Source: Luteolibacter yonseiensis
Lineage (GTDB): Bacteria; Verrucomicrobiota; Verrucomicrobiia; Verrucomicrobiales; Akkermansiaceae
Length of the DNA stretch: 64,000 nucleotides
Assembly: GCF_016595465.1 (NCBI RefSeq)
Contig: NZ_JAENIK010000004.1
Location: forward strand, 310,001-374,000
Reading direction: 5' to 3'
The notes beneath the pieces were generated by a model. The model did no database searches. It saw only the letters and a program-made list of their open reading frames with translations, and was not told the DNA's origin. The position numbers and the translations under genes are program-made. Positions 35,372 to 44,648 of the stretch are shown here, piece by piece. Positions within the stretch are counted from its first letter, which is position 1. Each line of letters starts with the position of its first letter.

Positions 35372-36697
35372 ATGGACATCAAACTCATTCTCGAATTCCT
35401 GGTCATTCTCGGCGCCCTCGCGATGGGAGCCCGCATGGGCGGCGTCGGCCTCGGCCTGTGGGGGGCGGTCGGCCTGCTCATCCTCGTCCTCGGCTTCGGC
35501 ATCGCCCCCTCGGCGATTCCGGGCGAGGTGCTGCTCATCGTGCTGACGGTGATCATGGCGGCGTCCGCGATGGAGGTGGCGGGCGGGATCGATTTCCTCG
35601 TGCGCGTCGCGGAGAAGATCATCCGCAAGAATCCCAAGCAGGTCACCGTCGTCGCTCCGCTGGTGACCTATGCGTTCACCTTCGCCGCCGGCACCGGACA
35701 CATCGTCTATCCCCTACTGCCGGTGATCTACGAAGTGGCGCATGAGAACGGGATCCGTCCCGAACGTCCGATGGCGGTGGCGACGATCGCCTCCCAGCAG
35801 GCCATCACCGCGAGCCCGGTGTCCGCGGCGACGGCGGCGATGATCGGTCTGCTTTCCACCCATGGTTTCGGACTTGTCCAGATCCTGCTCATCTGCGTGC
35901 CTTCCACGCTGCTCGCGGTCCTGATCGCGGCGTTCGTCCAGCTTCGGGTGGGCAAGGAACTGAAGGATGATCCGGAATACCAACGCCTGCTCGCCTCCGG
36001 TGAAATCGAACCACCCGGCAGGGCGGAAGGCGGGACACCTCCACCGTTGAAATCCGGCGCGAAGGCGAGCGCCTTCATCTTCCTCACCGGCGTCGCGCTG
36101 GTCGTGCTCGCCGGCATTTTCCCAGCCCTCCGCACCGTCCCGAGCCTGCCGGACAAGCCGCTGACGATGCCGATCTCCATCGCGATCGTGATGCTCGCCG
36201 TCGCCGCCGTGATCCTGGCGGTGTCGAAGGCCCCGGTGAACGACGTGCCGAAGAGCAAGACCTGCCAGTCGGGTGTCACCGCGATCATCGGCATCCTCGG
36301 CCTGGCGTGGCTGGGTGACACCTTCATCAACGCGAACCGCGAAGTCATCATCGGCGGCCTCACCAACATGGCCACCGCCGCGCCGTGGACCTTCGCCATC
36401 GGACTCTTCCTCGCCTCGATGCTGCTGTACAGCCAGGCGGCCACGGCGCGCGCGCTGATGCCGCTGGGCCTGTCGCTCGGCATTCCCGCGCCTTTTCTCA
36501 TCGCCATGTTCCCGGCGGTGAACGGCTACTTCTTCATTCCCAATTATGGAACGCTGATCGCCGCCATGCAGTTCGACCGTTCGCGCACGACGCGCATCGG
36601 CAAGTACCTGCTGAACCATTCGTTCATGCTGCCGGGCATGATCTGCACCATCGGATCCGTCACCATCGGCCTGATCATCGGCTCGTTCTTCAAGTAA
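35372..36697 (+). CDS. Anaerobic C4-dicarboxylate transporter (DcuA/DcuB family)
   Basis: 441 aa with about ten to twelve hydrophobic helices. Characteristic Dcu stretches: GIDFLVRVAEKIIRKNPKQ, FAAGTGHIVYPLLPVIYEVA, RPERPMAVATIASQQAI and the C-terminal PNYGTLIAAMQFDRS. Dcu carriers exchange aspartate, fumarate or malate for succinate and are used mainly in fumarate respiration and aspartate fermentation. It lies between the porin gene (12 bases) and the cNMP-aspartase (11 bases), so these three are one operon. Whether it works as DcuA (aspartate uptake) or DcuB (fumarate:succinate antiport) cannot be decided. Confidence 0.93.
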   Translation: MDIKLILEFLVILGALAMGARMGGVGLGLWGAVGLLILVLGFGIAPSAIPGEVLLIVLTVIMAASAMEVAGGIDFLVRVAEKIIRKNPKQVTVVAPLVTYAFTFAAGTGHIVYPLLPVIYEVAHENGIRPERPMAVATIASQQAITASPVSAATAAMIGLLSTHGFGLVQILLICVPSTLLAVLIAAFVQLRVGKELKDDPEYQRLLASGEIEPPGRAEGGTPPPLKSGAKASAFIFLTGVALVVLAGIFPALRTVPSLPDKPLTMPISIAIVMLAVAAVILAVSKAPVNDVPKSKTCQSGVTAIIGILGLAWLGDTFINANREVIIGGLTNMATAAPWTFAIGLFLASMLLYSQAATARALMPLGLSLGIPAPFLIAMFPAVNGYFFIPNYGTLIAAMQFDRSRTTRIGKYLLNHSFMLPGMICTIGSVTIGLIIGSFFK

Positions 36698-36708
36698 ATC
36701 CACGCACC

Positions 36709-38565
36709 ATGCCACTCCCACTCGAAACCATCGCCGCCACTGCGAAACGCATCGGCATCCCGACCGAAGACCTGGCCGCCATCGTCCAGTCCGGTGCCGA
36801 CGCCTCCTACCAGGCGGGTGATTACCTTTTCCACGAAAGCACGCCGCGCGAATGGCTCGGCATCGTCCTCGAGGGCGAGGTGGAAATCCTCCGGGGGGCG
36901 CAGGCCCGGACCATCACGCTCGCCACCCTGGTGCCGGGAGCGGTTTTCAGCGAAGGCGTGATGCTCGACGACTCGCCCCATGCTTCCAGCGCGGTGACCC
37001 GTCTGGGTGCCAAGGTTTGGAAAATCAGCCGCGCGGAGCTGGAGAAGGCGCGGGAGGAAAAACCGGAGATCTTCTACCGCATCGTCGGCCGCATCGCCGC
37101 AAGGCTCAACGAGCGGCTGCACATGGCCAACGAGCGGATCGCGGGCGAGAAAATCTCGGCCATCGTTTCGGCGGTGCGGAACGAACACGACTCGCTGGGC
37201 GACCGCGAGGTTCCGGACCATGCCTACTATGGCGTGCAAACCCTGCGCGGTGTGGAGAATTTCCGCACGTCCGGCATCCGGATGTTCCACTTCGAGCATT
37301 TCATCCGCGCGTTCGCCTTTGTGAAAAAGGCCGCCGCGCTCGCGAACAAGGAGCTCGGCGTGCTCGACGCGGTGAAAGCGGACGCCATCGTGAAGGCGTG
37401 CGACGAGATCGCCGCCGGGAAGTTGCACGACCAGTTCGTCATCGACATGTTCCAGGGCGGTGCCGGCACCTCGACGAACATGAACGCGAACGAGGTGATC
37501 GCGAATCGCGCGCTTGAAATCCTCGGCCATAAAAAAGGCCAGTACGAACACCTGCATCCGAACGACCACGTCAACTGCTCGCAGTCCACCAACGACGCCT
37601 ACCCCACCGCGATCAAGGTGGGCGTGGTGCTCACGCTGCGTGACACGCTTTCCGCACTGCGGGAACTCCGCGAGGCCCTCCGCGCGAAAGCCCTGGAATT
37701 CTCCGACGTGCTGAAAATGGGCCGCACCGAAAACCAGGACGCCGTGCCGATGACGCTGGGCCAGGAATTCGGCGCGTATGCCGTGATGATCGGCGACGGC
37801 ATCCGCCACCTGACGCGGGTGGGCGAGGAATTCCACTCCGTCAACATGGGTGCGACCGCCATCGGCACCGGCATCAACAGTCCTCCCGGCTATGCCTCGC
37901 TCTGTACGAAGCGGCTCGCCGAGGTCAGCGGGGTCCCCGTGACCCTCGCCGAGGACCTTGTCGAGGCGACGCAGGACTCCGGCGACTTCGCGCTGATGAG
38001 CGGCACCATGAGATCCGCCGCCGTCCAGCTTTCCAAGATCTGCAACGACCTGCGCTGGATGTCATCCGGTCCGCGCTGCGGCCTCTATGAGATCCGTCTG
38101 CCCTCGATGCAGCCGGGATCTTCGATCATGCCCGGCAAGGTGAACCCGGTCATTCCCGAAGCCGTCAGCCAGATCTGCTACCAGATCATCGGCGCCGATG
38201 TCACCGTCGCGATGGCATCCGAGGCCAGCGAGCTGGAACTCAACATGGCCGAGCCGGTCATCGCCTACAACCTGCTCTTCGGCCTCACGCTGCTGCGCAA
38301 CGCCGCGATCATGCTGCACAGCCGGTGCATCGTCGGCATCGAGGCGAACCGCGAACGCTGCATGGACTACGTGCGCAATTCCATCGGCCTCGTGACGGCG
38401 CTCAACCCCGTCCTCGGCTACGAGCGCAGCGCCTCCATCGCCAAGGAAGCGCTCAAGACCGGCGGCAGCGTCTATGACCTGGTGCTCGAAAAGGGCTGGC
38501 TGACGAAAGAGCGCCTGGATGACCTGCTCAAACCCGAAAACATGACCCATCCAAGACAAGTCTGA
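36709..38565 (+). CDS. aspA: Aspartate ammonia-lyase with N-terminal cyclic-nucleotide-binding domain
   Basis: 618 aa from ATG 36709; an ordinary aspartase is about 470. Residues about 15-130 form a cNMP-binding (CRP-like) fold: GDYLFHESTPREWLGIVLEGEVEIL, LVPGAVFSEGVMLDD, then a helix. The lyase begins near residue 159 (EHDSLGDREVPDHAYYGVQT), which is the standard aspartase start, and runs to the end with GAGTSTNMNANEV, NDHVNCSQSTNDAYPTA and the fumarase/aspartase signature GSSIMPGKVN at about 470-479. GSSIMPGKVN and the GAGTS region match aspartase and class II fumarase; the N-terminal EHDSLG.R.VP favours aspartase. Reaction: aspartate to fumarate plus ammonia. The sensor domain implies direct control by a cyclic nucleotide. 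Ligand is unknown. Confidence 0.88.
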   Translation: MPLPLETIAATAKRIGIPTEDLAAIVQSGADASYQAGDYLFHESTPREWLGIVLEGEVEILRGAQARTITLATLVPGAVFSEGVMLDDSPHASSAVTRLGAKVWKISRAELEKAREEKPEIFYRIVGRIAARLNERLHMANERIAGEKISAIVSAVRNEHDSLGDREVPDHAYYGVQTLRGVENFRTSGIRMFHFEHFIRAFAFVKKAAALANKELGVLDAVKADAIVKACDEIAAGKLHDQFVIDMFQGGAGTSTNMNANEVIANRALEILGHKKGQYEHLHPNDHVNCSQSTNDAYPTAIKVGVVLTLRDTLSALRELREALRAKALEFSDVLKMGRTENQDAVPMTLGQEFGAYAVMIGDGIRHLTRVGEEFHSVNMGATAIGTGINSPPGYASLCTKRLAEVSGVPVTLAEDLVEATQDSGDFALMSGTMRSAAVQLSKICNDLRWMSSGPRCGLYEIRLPSMQPGSSIMPGKVNPVIPEAVSQICYQIIGADVTVAMASEASELELNMAEPVIAYNLLFGLTLLRNAAIMLHSRCIVGIEANRERCMDYVRNSIGLVTALNPVLGYERSASIAKEALKTGGSVYDLVLEKGWLTKERLDDLLKPENMTHPRQV

Positions 38566-38770
38566 TGAACCTGACACCGCAGGCTTTCCGGATTCCGGCA
38601 CCCTCCGGCCCGTTCGTGACGCGTGTTCCGCTTCCGATGTGGATGCGAAACACCGGCCCGGACACCCGGCGGGATGAATCCGGATTCCGGACCCGCCGGT
38701 TCCCCCAAACCCCCACCGGCGTGATCCGCGCGCCCGAACACGAATCCGCCCCGGCCTGGGTTGCCACCGA

Positions 38771-41086
38771 ATGAACGCGACCGATCTCGAATTTCTCAAA
38801 TCCAGAGTCACACTGTTCGCGAATTTTTCGGACGCGCGCCGGGAGGAAATCGCCAAGGGTTCCCGTATCGAGTTCTTCGGGCAGGGCACCCTGATCGCGG
38901 ACGCCGGTGATGAATTCCATTTCCTCGGCGTGGTCATGGATGGAACCATCACCGCCTCCGTGCAGGCGGCGGATGGAGGACGGCAGGATCTCGGGCGACT
39001 GGGCCCCGGCGATACGTTCGGAGAGATGGCGCTGCTGAGCGGCGATCCGATGCTGGCGGATCTGACGGCGGAGTCCGCCTGCCGCGTGCTGCTCGTGCCG
39101 CTCACGCTTTTCCAGTCCCACATCATGGCGGAGCCGCGCGCCGTGCGCCATATCTCCCGCACCATCGGACAGCGGTTCCAACGGGCGATGGGGGACCCGG
39201 CCACGGCCGCGGCGCTGACCAACAAGGAGGACGTGAGCGGCCTGCTGGAGCTCAAGGGCGAACGCCCCGAGTGCGTCCTGGTGCTGAACTGTGGTTCGTC
39301 ATCCCTCAAATACAGCATCTTCGACACAAGGAATCCGGACGACACGGTTCACGGTCACATCGAAAGCATCGGCACCTACGGAACCCGGCTGGTCCAGCGC
39401 GGACCGAAGGGGGTGCTCGCGCACGAGCTCCCGCAGGGCGGCTACGCGGAAGCCTTCGGAGCGATGCTCTCCGCACTCATGGACCCCCACGCCCAGGTGA
39501 TCCGCGAGGCTTCGGCGATCAGCGCGGTCGGCCACCGGGTGGTCCATGGAGGCAGGAAATTCACCGGAGCGGTGCTCATCGACGACGTGGTGCTCGCCGG
39601 GATCGAATTGCTGAGCCCCCTCGCACCGCTGCACAATCCGTTGAACGCGGCCGGCATCCGCGAGGCACGGCGGGTTTTCCCGGCGGTGCCTCATGTCGCG
39701 GTGTTCGACACGGCATTCCACGCCACTCTGCCCAGCCACGCGTATCTCTACGGCCTGCCGAACGAATATTACGAAGATAAGGGAATACGCCGCTACGGCT
39801 TCCACGGCCTGTCGCACAACTACGTCTCGCTCGCGGCGGCACGCTTCTTGAAGCGCCGTCCGCGTGAGTTCAAGATCGTGAGCTGCCATCTCGGCAGCGG
39901 AGCTTCTGTCTGCGCGATCGATCACGGACGCTCGGTGGACACATCGATGGGTTTCACCCCCGGCGAAGGGTTGATCATGGGGACACGGTGCGGCGACATC
40001 GATTCCGGAGTGCTGGCGTTCCTCGCACGCACCGAGGGCCTCAGCGCGGCGCAGATCGACGATCTCCTCAACAAGCAAAGCGGCCTGTTCGGGCTGTCCG
40101 GCATTTCGAGCGACATGCGGGAGGTGGAACAGGAGGCCGATGCCGGGGATGCGGAGGCGCTCGCGGCTCTCAAGACGTTCTGCTACCGCGTGCGGAAATA
40201 CATCGGCGCCTACATCGCCGCCATGGGCGGGCTGGACGTGCTCATCTTCACGGCAGGCATCGGCCAAGGCAGCGCCGGGGTGCGCGCCACGGCGTTGCAA
40301 GGGCTGCGATGCATGGGAATCCTTCTTGATGAAGAGCGCAACCGGGCCGCGAGCGGCGGCACCGAGATCACCCGGATCTCCTCCGACACCTCCCCTGTCA
40401 CCGTGCTCGTGGTGCCGACCGATGAAGAGCGCATGATCGCGCGTGAGACCCTGCGCACCCTCAGCCGCGACTACCTGGTGCGCACGAGCGAGGCGTGCCG
40501 GACGGAGCCGATCCCGATCGAGGTCTCCGCACACCACATCCATCTGACCCAGCAGCACGTGGAAGCGCTGTTCGGCGCCGGCCACCAGCTCACACACCAC
40601 AGCGATCTTTCGCAGCCCGGCCAGTTCGCCTGCAAGGAGCAGCTGACCATCGTCGGCCCGAAAGGCCGCATCGAGCGGGTGCGGGTGCTCGGCCCCGTGC
40701 GGAAAGCCACCCAGGTCGAGATCGCGATGACCGAGCAGTTCAAGCTCGGCATCCATCCTCCGATCCGCGAGTCCGGCGACATCGACGGCTCGCCAGGCTG
40801 CACGCTGGAAGGACCGTCCGGCAGCGTGACGATCGACCGGGGCGTGATCTGTGCGCTGCGCCACATCCACATGACTCCGGCCGACGCGCTGCGTTATGGA
40901 ATCAAGGACAAGTCCACGGTGCGCGTCCGCGTGGCCGGTGATAGGGAACTGCTCTTCGGCGACGTGCGCATCCGGGTGGATCCCCATTTCGCCCTCGCAA
41001 TGCACATCGACACCGACGAAGCCAATGCCGCGAATCTGAAAAACGGCGCCGAGGGCTTCATTGTCGGGATCCAGACGGAGGATTGA
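38771..41086 (+). CDS. cNMP domain + acetate kinase + PduL phosphotransacylase fusion
   Basis: 771 aa with three parts. Residues 10-135 are a cNMP-binding domain (FGQGTLIADAGDEFHFLGVV, LGPGDTFGEMALLSGDP). Residues about 166-572 are acetate kinase: VLNCGSSSLKYSIFD, GHRVVHGGRKF, FDTAFHATLP, YGFHGLSHNYV, CHLGSGASVCAI and TAGIGQGSAGVR, all key AckA motifs. Residues about 580-771 are a PduL-type phosphate acyltransferase: VSAHHIHLTQQHVEALFG, SQPGQFACKEQLTI, VLGPVRKATQVEIAMT, ESGDIDGSPG and RHIHMTP, with its zinc-ligand histidines. Together the enzyme would convert acetyl-CoA plus Pi to acetyl-phosphate and then acetate plus ATP in one chain. It follows the aspartase gene by 205 bases on the same strand. 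Those 205 bases show no gene. Confidence 0.92.
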   Translation: MNATDLEFLKSRVTLFANFSDARREEIAKGSRIEFFGQGTLIADAGDEFHFLGVVMDGTITASVQAADGGRQDLGRLGPGDTFGEMALLSGDPMLADLTAESACRVLLVPLTLFQSHIMAEPRAVRHISRTIGQRFQRAMGDPATAAALTNKEDVSGLLELKGERPECVLVLNCGSSSLKYSIFDTRNPDDTVHGHIESIGTYGTRLVQRGPKGVLAHELPQGGYAEAFGAMLSALMDPHAQVIREASAISAVGHRVVHGGRKFTGAVLIDDVVLAGIELLSPLAPLHNPLNAAGIREARRVFPAVPHVAVFDTAFHATLPSHAYLYGLPNEYYEDKGIRRYGFHGLSHNYVSLAAARFLKRRPREFKIVSCHLGSGASVCAIDHGRSVDTSMGFTPGEGLIMGTRCGDIDSGVLAFLARTEGLSAAQIDDLLNKQSGLFGLSGISSDMREVEQEADAGDAEALAALKTFCYRVRKYIGAYIAAMGGLDVLIFTAGIGQGSAGVRATALQGLRCMGILLDEERNRAASGGTEITRISSDTSPVTVLVVPTDEERMIARETLRTLSRDYLVRTSEACRTEPIPIEVSAHHIHLTQQHVEALFGAGHQLTHHSDLSQPGQFACKEQLTIVGPKGRIERVRVLGPVRKATQVEIAMTEQFKLGIHPPIRESGDIDGSPGCTLEGPSGSVTIDRGVICALRHIHMTPADALRYGIKDKSTVRVRVAGDRELLFGDVRIRVDPHFALAMHIDTDEANAANLKNGAEGFIVGIQTED

Positions 41087-41108
41087 AACCACCCGTCACG
41101 GTTCCGGT

Positions 41109-44100
41109 TCATTTCACCGGCAGCAAGCGCAGATGGTCGATTCCCGCCATGTTCCCGGGCGTCGCTTCCGGGTTCGCGGGAAGGATTTCCAGGATCAACT
41201 GGTTGAGGCCTTTTTTAATCTCATGTTTTCCCAGGTTGATCTCGCCTGTGGTGATGACGACGTCCTTGTTATATAAATCGATCGACTCCAGCGCGATCTT
41301 TCCATTGAGGAGAATGCGGAACCGCCCGTAGTCGGGGGCCATCCCGAAAACACCATGAACGTCGAAAACTCCCGCGGACGGACTTTCGAACCGCAGGACC
41401 AGGCGATCCCCCTTCTCTCCGTTTTTCCACCACAGTTGCGAGTTGCCGGACCATGTGTCCGCCTTGAATGAAAGCATCGGCTGTTGTTGCACGCTGCCAC
41501 GGTTCACCTCGGCCACGTTGATCCGGTCATCCCCCACGACGATCTCTCCCTCGACCGGCAGCGGCACTTGTTTCGGACTCTGGAGGTAGCCGATGAGATC
41601 GCGCCTTTGCTCGGGGGACAGATTGGCGAGAAGCCCTTCCGGCATCATCGAGGTGGTGGACACCTCTTGTTTCTCGATCTCGGCGACGGACACCGGCACG
41701 GTCGCGCCACCGAGCATCGCGATGGTCAGGGCGGTGGGGGTTTTCTCCCGCAGCAGGCCGGTGACCATCTGGCCGTCTTTCTTGGTGATCATCTGGAGCT
41801 GGTAATCCACTCCGACCAACGCGTTCGGATCGATGATGTTTTCCAACAGGTATTTCAGATCCTTGCGGTTCGATCCCGTCAGATCCGGTCCGATCTTCAT
41901 GCCCTCGCCAAACAACTGGTGGCAGGCGAAACAGGTGGCTTGGAAAAGCTCGCGGCCTTTCCCCAGGTCGGCCTTGGCGAGGATGTCCGGATGAAGCGCT
42001 TTCGCGAGCGTGTTGATCTCAGGCGTCTTGTCCCCTCCCTGGCCGGAGGAGATGGCTCCCCAATATTTCTCAACCGCGCTGGTGATTTCCGGCTGGTTGT
42101 AGTTCCGCATCTGGCGGGCGGAGAACGCGCTGATGTCACCCCGTTTCACCGATCCGTCCGCCAGTCCGCTTGCAAGGGCGCGTGCTCCCGCCTGGCTGCC
42201 GGCCAGTGTCTGGACCGCCGCCTCCTTCTCGGCGGGCTTCAGTCCGGGAAACAGCCCGACCAGATAAGGCACGGTCCGCTCGTCCGGCACCATGCCGAGG
42301 GCGCGGATGATCTCCGGCCTCTGGTCGTCCCGGTCGTCGCGCGCCAGCTTCATCAACAGGTCCGGGAGCTTCGGGTTTTTCATCCGCAGAAGATTCCCCA
42401 GCGCAGCGGTGCGGGTCTTTTTCGCGACGCTGACATCCGCCAGACTTTTCTCAAAACGATCCGCCATCCGCTGGTCTCCGAACAGGGTGGCGAGCAACTC
42501 GAAATCATGACGGCTGCCCTCTCCCACCAGTTTTTCAAACCGCCCGGAAGCGGCGATCCAGGACGGAGGCGCGTCCAGCTGTTGTTCGTTCGCCACCGCC
42601 ATCGCGATGCCGGACAAGGCATCGGCCGGAAAATCGCCGGACTCTTTCGTCACCCTCTCCATCACCGCCGCCCGCCCTTCCGGTGATTCCGAAATCCGGC
42701 GGAGGATGTAGCGGCGGACCAGCGGAATCTCCGACGCCACGGCCAGATCCAGCGCACGTGCCTGGTCCAGCGGCACGAGATCACTGACACCATACCAGAT
42801 CATCAAAGGCAGGTTCTGATCCCCCGCATCCTCCCCATGGGAGAGAAGCGCCGCCGCCAGATCCCATCTGGTGGCGGGTTCCATCCGCTGCAATGCCGAC
42901 GCCAGATACAGCCGCACCACCGGGGATTTTTCGCCCGCCTCCAGCTTTTGCAACGCGCCGGCGGCCGCCGCATCCACCGTCTTTGATTCTGTTAGGAACT
43001 GGACCGCCCATGCCCGGACGTATTCGTTTTCATCCTGCAACCAGTAAGCCATCCTCACGGGGCGATCGGCACCGATGGCGTGCAAAGTCCACAAGGCCCG
43101 CAGGCGGCGTGTCGGATCGGGGTTGATCGTCATTATTTCTTCAAGATAGGGAACGACACTGGTGTCCTTCAGCTTTCCTTTCTCCGCCCTTTCCTGCAGC
43201 AGTCTCCGCGAGTTGCGCACGAACCATTCGTTCTTGTGCAGCTGATACTTGGCCAGCTGCATGTCAGGACATTCCCTCAGGTCGACCTGCACGGCCTTCG
43301 ATTCGCCATAACTGATTTTATAGATCCTCCCGTTGCTGCGGTTCCATATCTCCCCATTCACATTATGGCAGGTCTGGCTGTCATACCAGTCGGTGAGGAA
43401 CATCCCGCCGTCCGGCCCGTAGCGCAGGGAGACGCCCATGTGCTGCTTGTCATTCGAGAACAGGAAATCCGGCGCGTGTTTCCCGACGAAGCCTGACCCC
43501 TTCCGCTCCAGGACTTCCTGATTCATCCGGTGGCCGTGGAGGTTGTTGAAGAAAAGTTTTCCCCTGAACTCATCCGGGAAATTGTCGCCGAGATAGATCG
43601 AAAGCCCGCAATGCGCGTGACCACCGCCGAAGTCCGAGGACGAACCGTCGCGTGAATTCGCCCACTGGTCGCCGATATAATGGAGGTGGTCCGCGCAGGT
43701 CTTGATGTCGTCATACGTGTGCGGGTCGAAGTGCCGCCCCGCCTGCCTTTGGTAACGCGCCCCTTGGATCACATGGAACAGATGGGGGATCACACACGCC
43801 GTGACGAACGCCTGGCCGTGGTCGTTGAAATCGATCCCCCATGGATTCGATGTCCCTTGGGCGAAAACTTCGAAAACCTTCTTCGTCGGATGAAACCGCC
43901 AGATTCCCGCGTTCAATGGCTGGCGGTCTTTTTCCGCCGTTCCCGGCTTGCCGACCAGGGAGTGGGTGAAAACCCCGTGGCAGCCGTAGAGCCAGCCGTC
44001 CGGCCCCCAGGCGAAGGAGTTCAACGTCTCGTGCGTGTCGTGCCAGCCGAAGCCATCCAGCAGGACTTCCGGCTTGCCATCCGCCTTGTCATCTCCATCC

Positions 44101-44537
44101 GCATCCGGGATGAACATCAGATAGGGAGCCGCGCCGACCCATACCCCGCCGAAGCCCACTTCCAGCCCGGACACGAGGTTGAGCCCCTCGGTGAAAACCT
44201 TCCGGCTGTCGAAAACCCCATCACCGTCCTTGTCCTCGAAGATCAGGATGCGGTCCTTCCCCGTGTCCCCCTCCGCCCGCAACGGATACTCGTAGGCCTC
44301 CGCGATCCAGACGCGCCCGCGTTCGTCGATGGTCATCGCCACGGGCTGCCGCACCTCCGGCTCGGCCGCGGATTGCACGATGTGGAACCCCTCATAGGTG
44401 GTGAAATTCGCCAGCGCCTCCTTGGGAGGCAGACCGTCCGCCTGTGCGCGGATCACCGGTGGTTTCAGCTCCTGTGCGAGGACGAGCCCGCCGGAGCTGG
44501 CGATGACGAGAAGAGGCTTGAGGAAATGGGTTTTCAT
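41109..44537 (-). CDS. PVC-type haem-binding CxxCH dehydrogenase-like protein
   Basis: 1142 aa from ATG 44537, which gives a signal peptide (MKTHFLKPLLVIASSGGLVLAQ). The N-terminal 500 residues form a membrane-bound-dehydrogenase beta propeller (ERGRVWIAEAYEYPL, DGDGVFDSRKVF, FAWGPDGWLYGCHG, NPWGIDFNDHG). The middle, about 520-830, is helical and HEAT-like. A single c-type haem site CFACH is at about 868-872, in the context GRELFQATCFACHQLFGEG, with a Met-rich segment after it. The last 130 residues form a beta-rich domain ending GIDHLRLLPVK. The architecture is specific to the Planctomycetes-Verrucomicrobia group, where paralogues are thought to oxidise sugars or polysaccharide fragments in the periplasm. 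Substrate unknown. Divergent from the GH1 gene. Confidence 0.9.
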   Translation of the reverse strand: MKTHFLKPLLVIASSGGLVLAQELKPPVIRAQADGLPPKEALANFTTYEGFHIVQSAAEPEVRQPVAMTIDERGRVWIAEAYEYPLRAEGDTGKDRILIFEDKDGDGVFDSRKVFTEGLNLVSGLEVGFGGVWVGAAPYLMFIPDADGDDKADGKPEVLLDGFGWHDTHETLNSFAWGPDGWLYGCHGVFTHSLVGKPGTAEKDRQPLNAGIWRFHPTKKVFEVFAQGTSNPWGIDFNDHGQAFVTACVIPHLFHVIQGARYQRQAGRHFDPHTYDDIKTCADHLHYIGDQWANSRDGSSSDFGGGHAHCGLSIYLGDNFPDEFRGKLFFNNLHGHRMNQEVLERKGSGFVGKHAPDFLFSNDKQHMGVSLRYGPDGGMFLTDWYDSQTCHNVNGEIWNRSNGRIYKISYGESKAVQVDLRECPDMQLAKYQLHKNEWFVRNSRRLLQERAEKGKLKDTSVVPYLEEIMTINPDPTRRLRALWTLHAIGADRPVRMAYWLQDENEYVRAWAVQFLTESKTVDAAAAGALQKLEAGEKSPVVRLYLASALQRMEPATRWDLAAALLSHGEDAGDQNLPLMIWYGVSDLVPLDQARALDLAVASEIPLVRRYILRRISESPEGRAAVMERVTKESGDFPADALSGIAMAVANEQQLDAPPSWIAASGRFEKLVGEGSRHDFELLATLFGDQRMADRFEKSLADVSVAKKTRTAALGNLLRMKNPKLPDLLMKLARDDRDDQRPEIIRALGMVPDERTVPYLVGLFPGLKPAEKEAAVQTLAGSQAGARALASGLADGSVKRGDISAFSARQMRNYNQPEITSAVEKYWGAISSGQGGDKTPEINTLAKALHPDILAKADLGKGRELFQATCFACHQLFGEGMKIGPDLTGSNRKDLKYLLENIIDPNALVGVDYQLQMITKKDGQMVTGLLREKTPTALTIAMLGGATVPVSVAEIEKQEVSTTSMMPEGLLANLSPEQRRDLIGYLQSPKQVPLPVEGEIVVGDDRINVAEVNRGSVQQQPMLSFKADTWSGNSQLWWKNGEKGDRLVLRFESPSAGVFDVHGVFGMAPDYGRFRILLNGKIALESIDLYNKDVVITTGEINLGKHEIKKGLNQLILEILPANPEATPGNMAGIDHLRLLPVK

Positions 44538-44648
44538 CAATGGGTGGTATGAACGGGACACAACGTTGTCATTTCCGATGATCTGACAAAAAGTTGACCG
44601 GAACAACCTTGACCACGCCCATGGGAACGGTTGCAAAGGGGAGCGCCC

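Noticed and set aside
38566..38770. Short plus-strand open frame between aspartase and the acetate kinase fusion
   Set aside because: 69 codons with Pro/Arg-rich composition and no recognisable feature; treated as a 205-base spacer.
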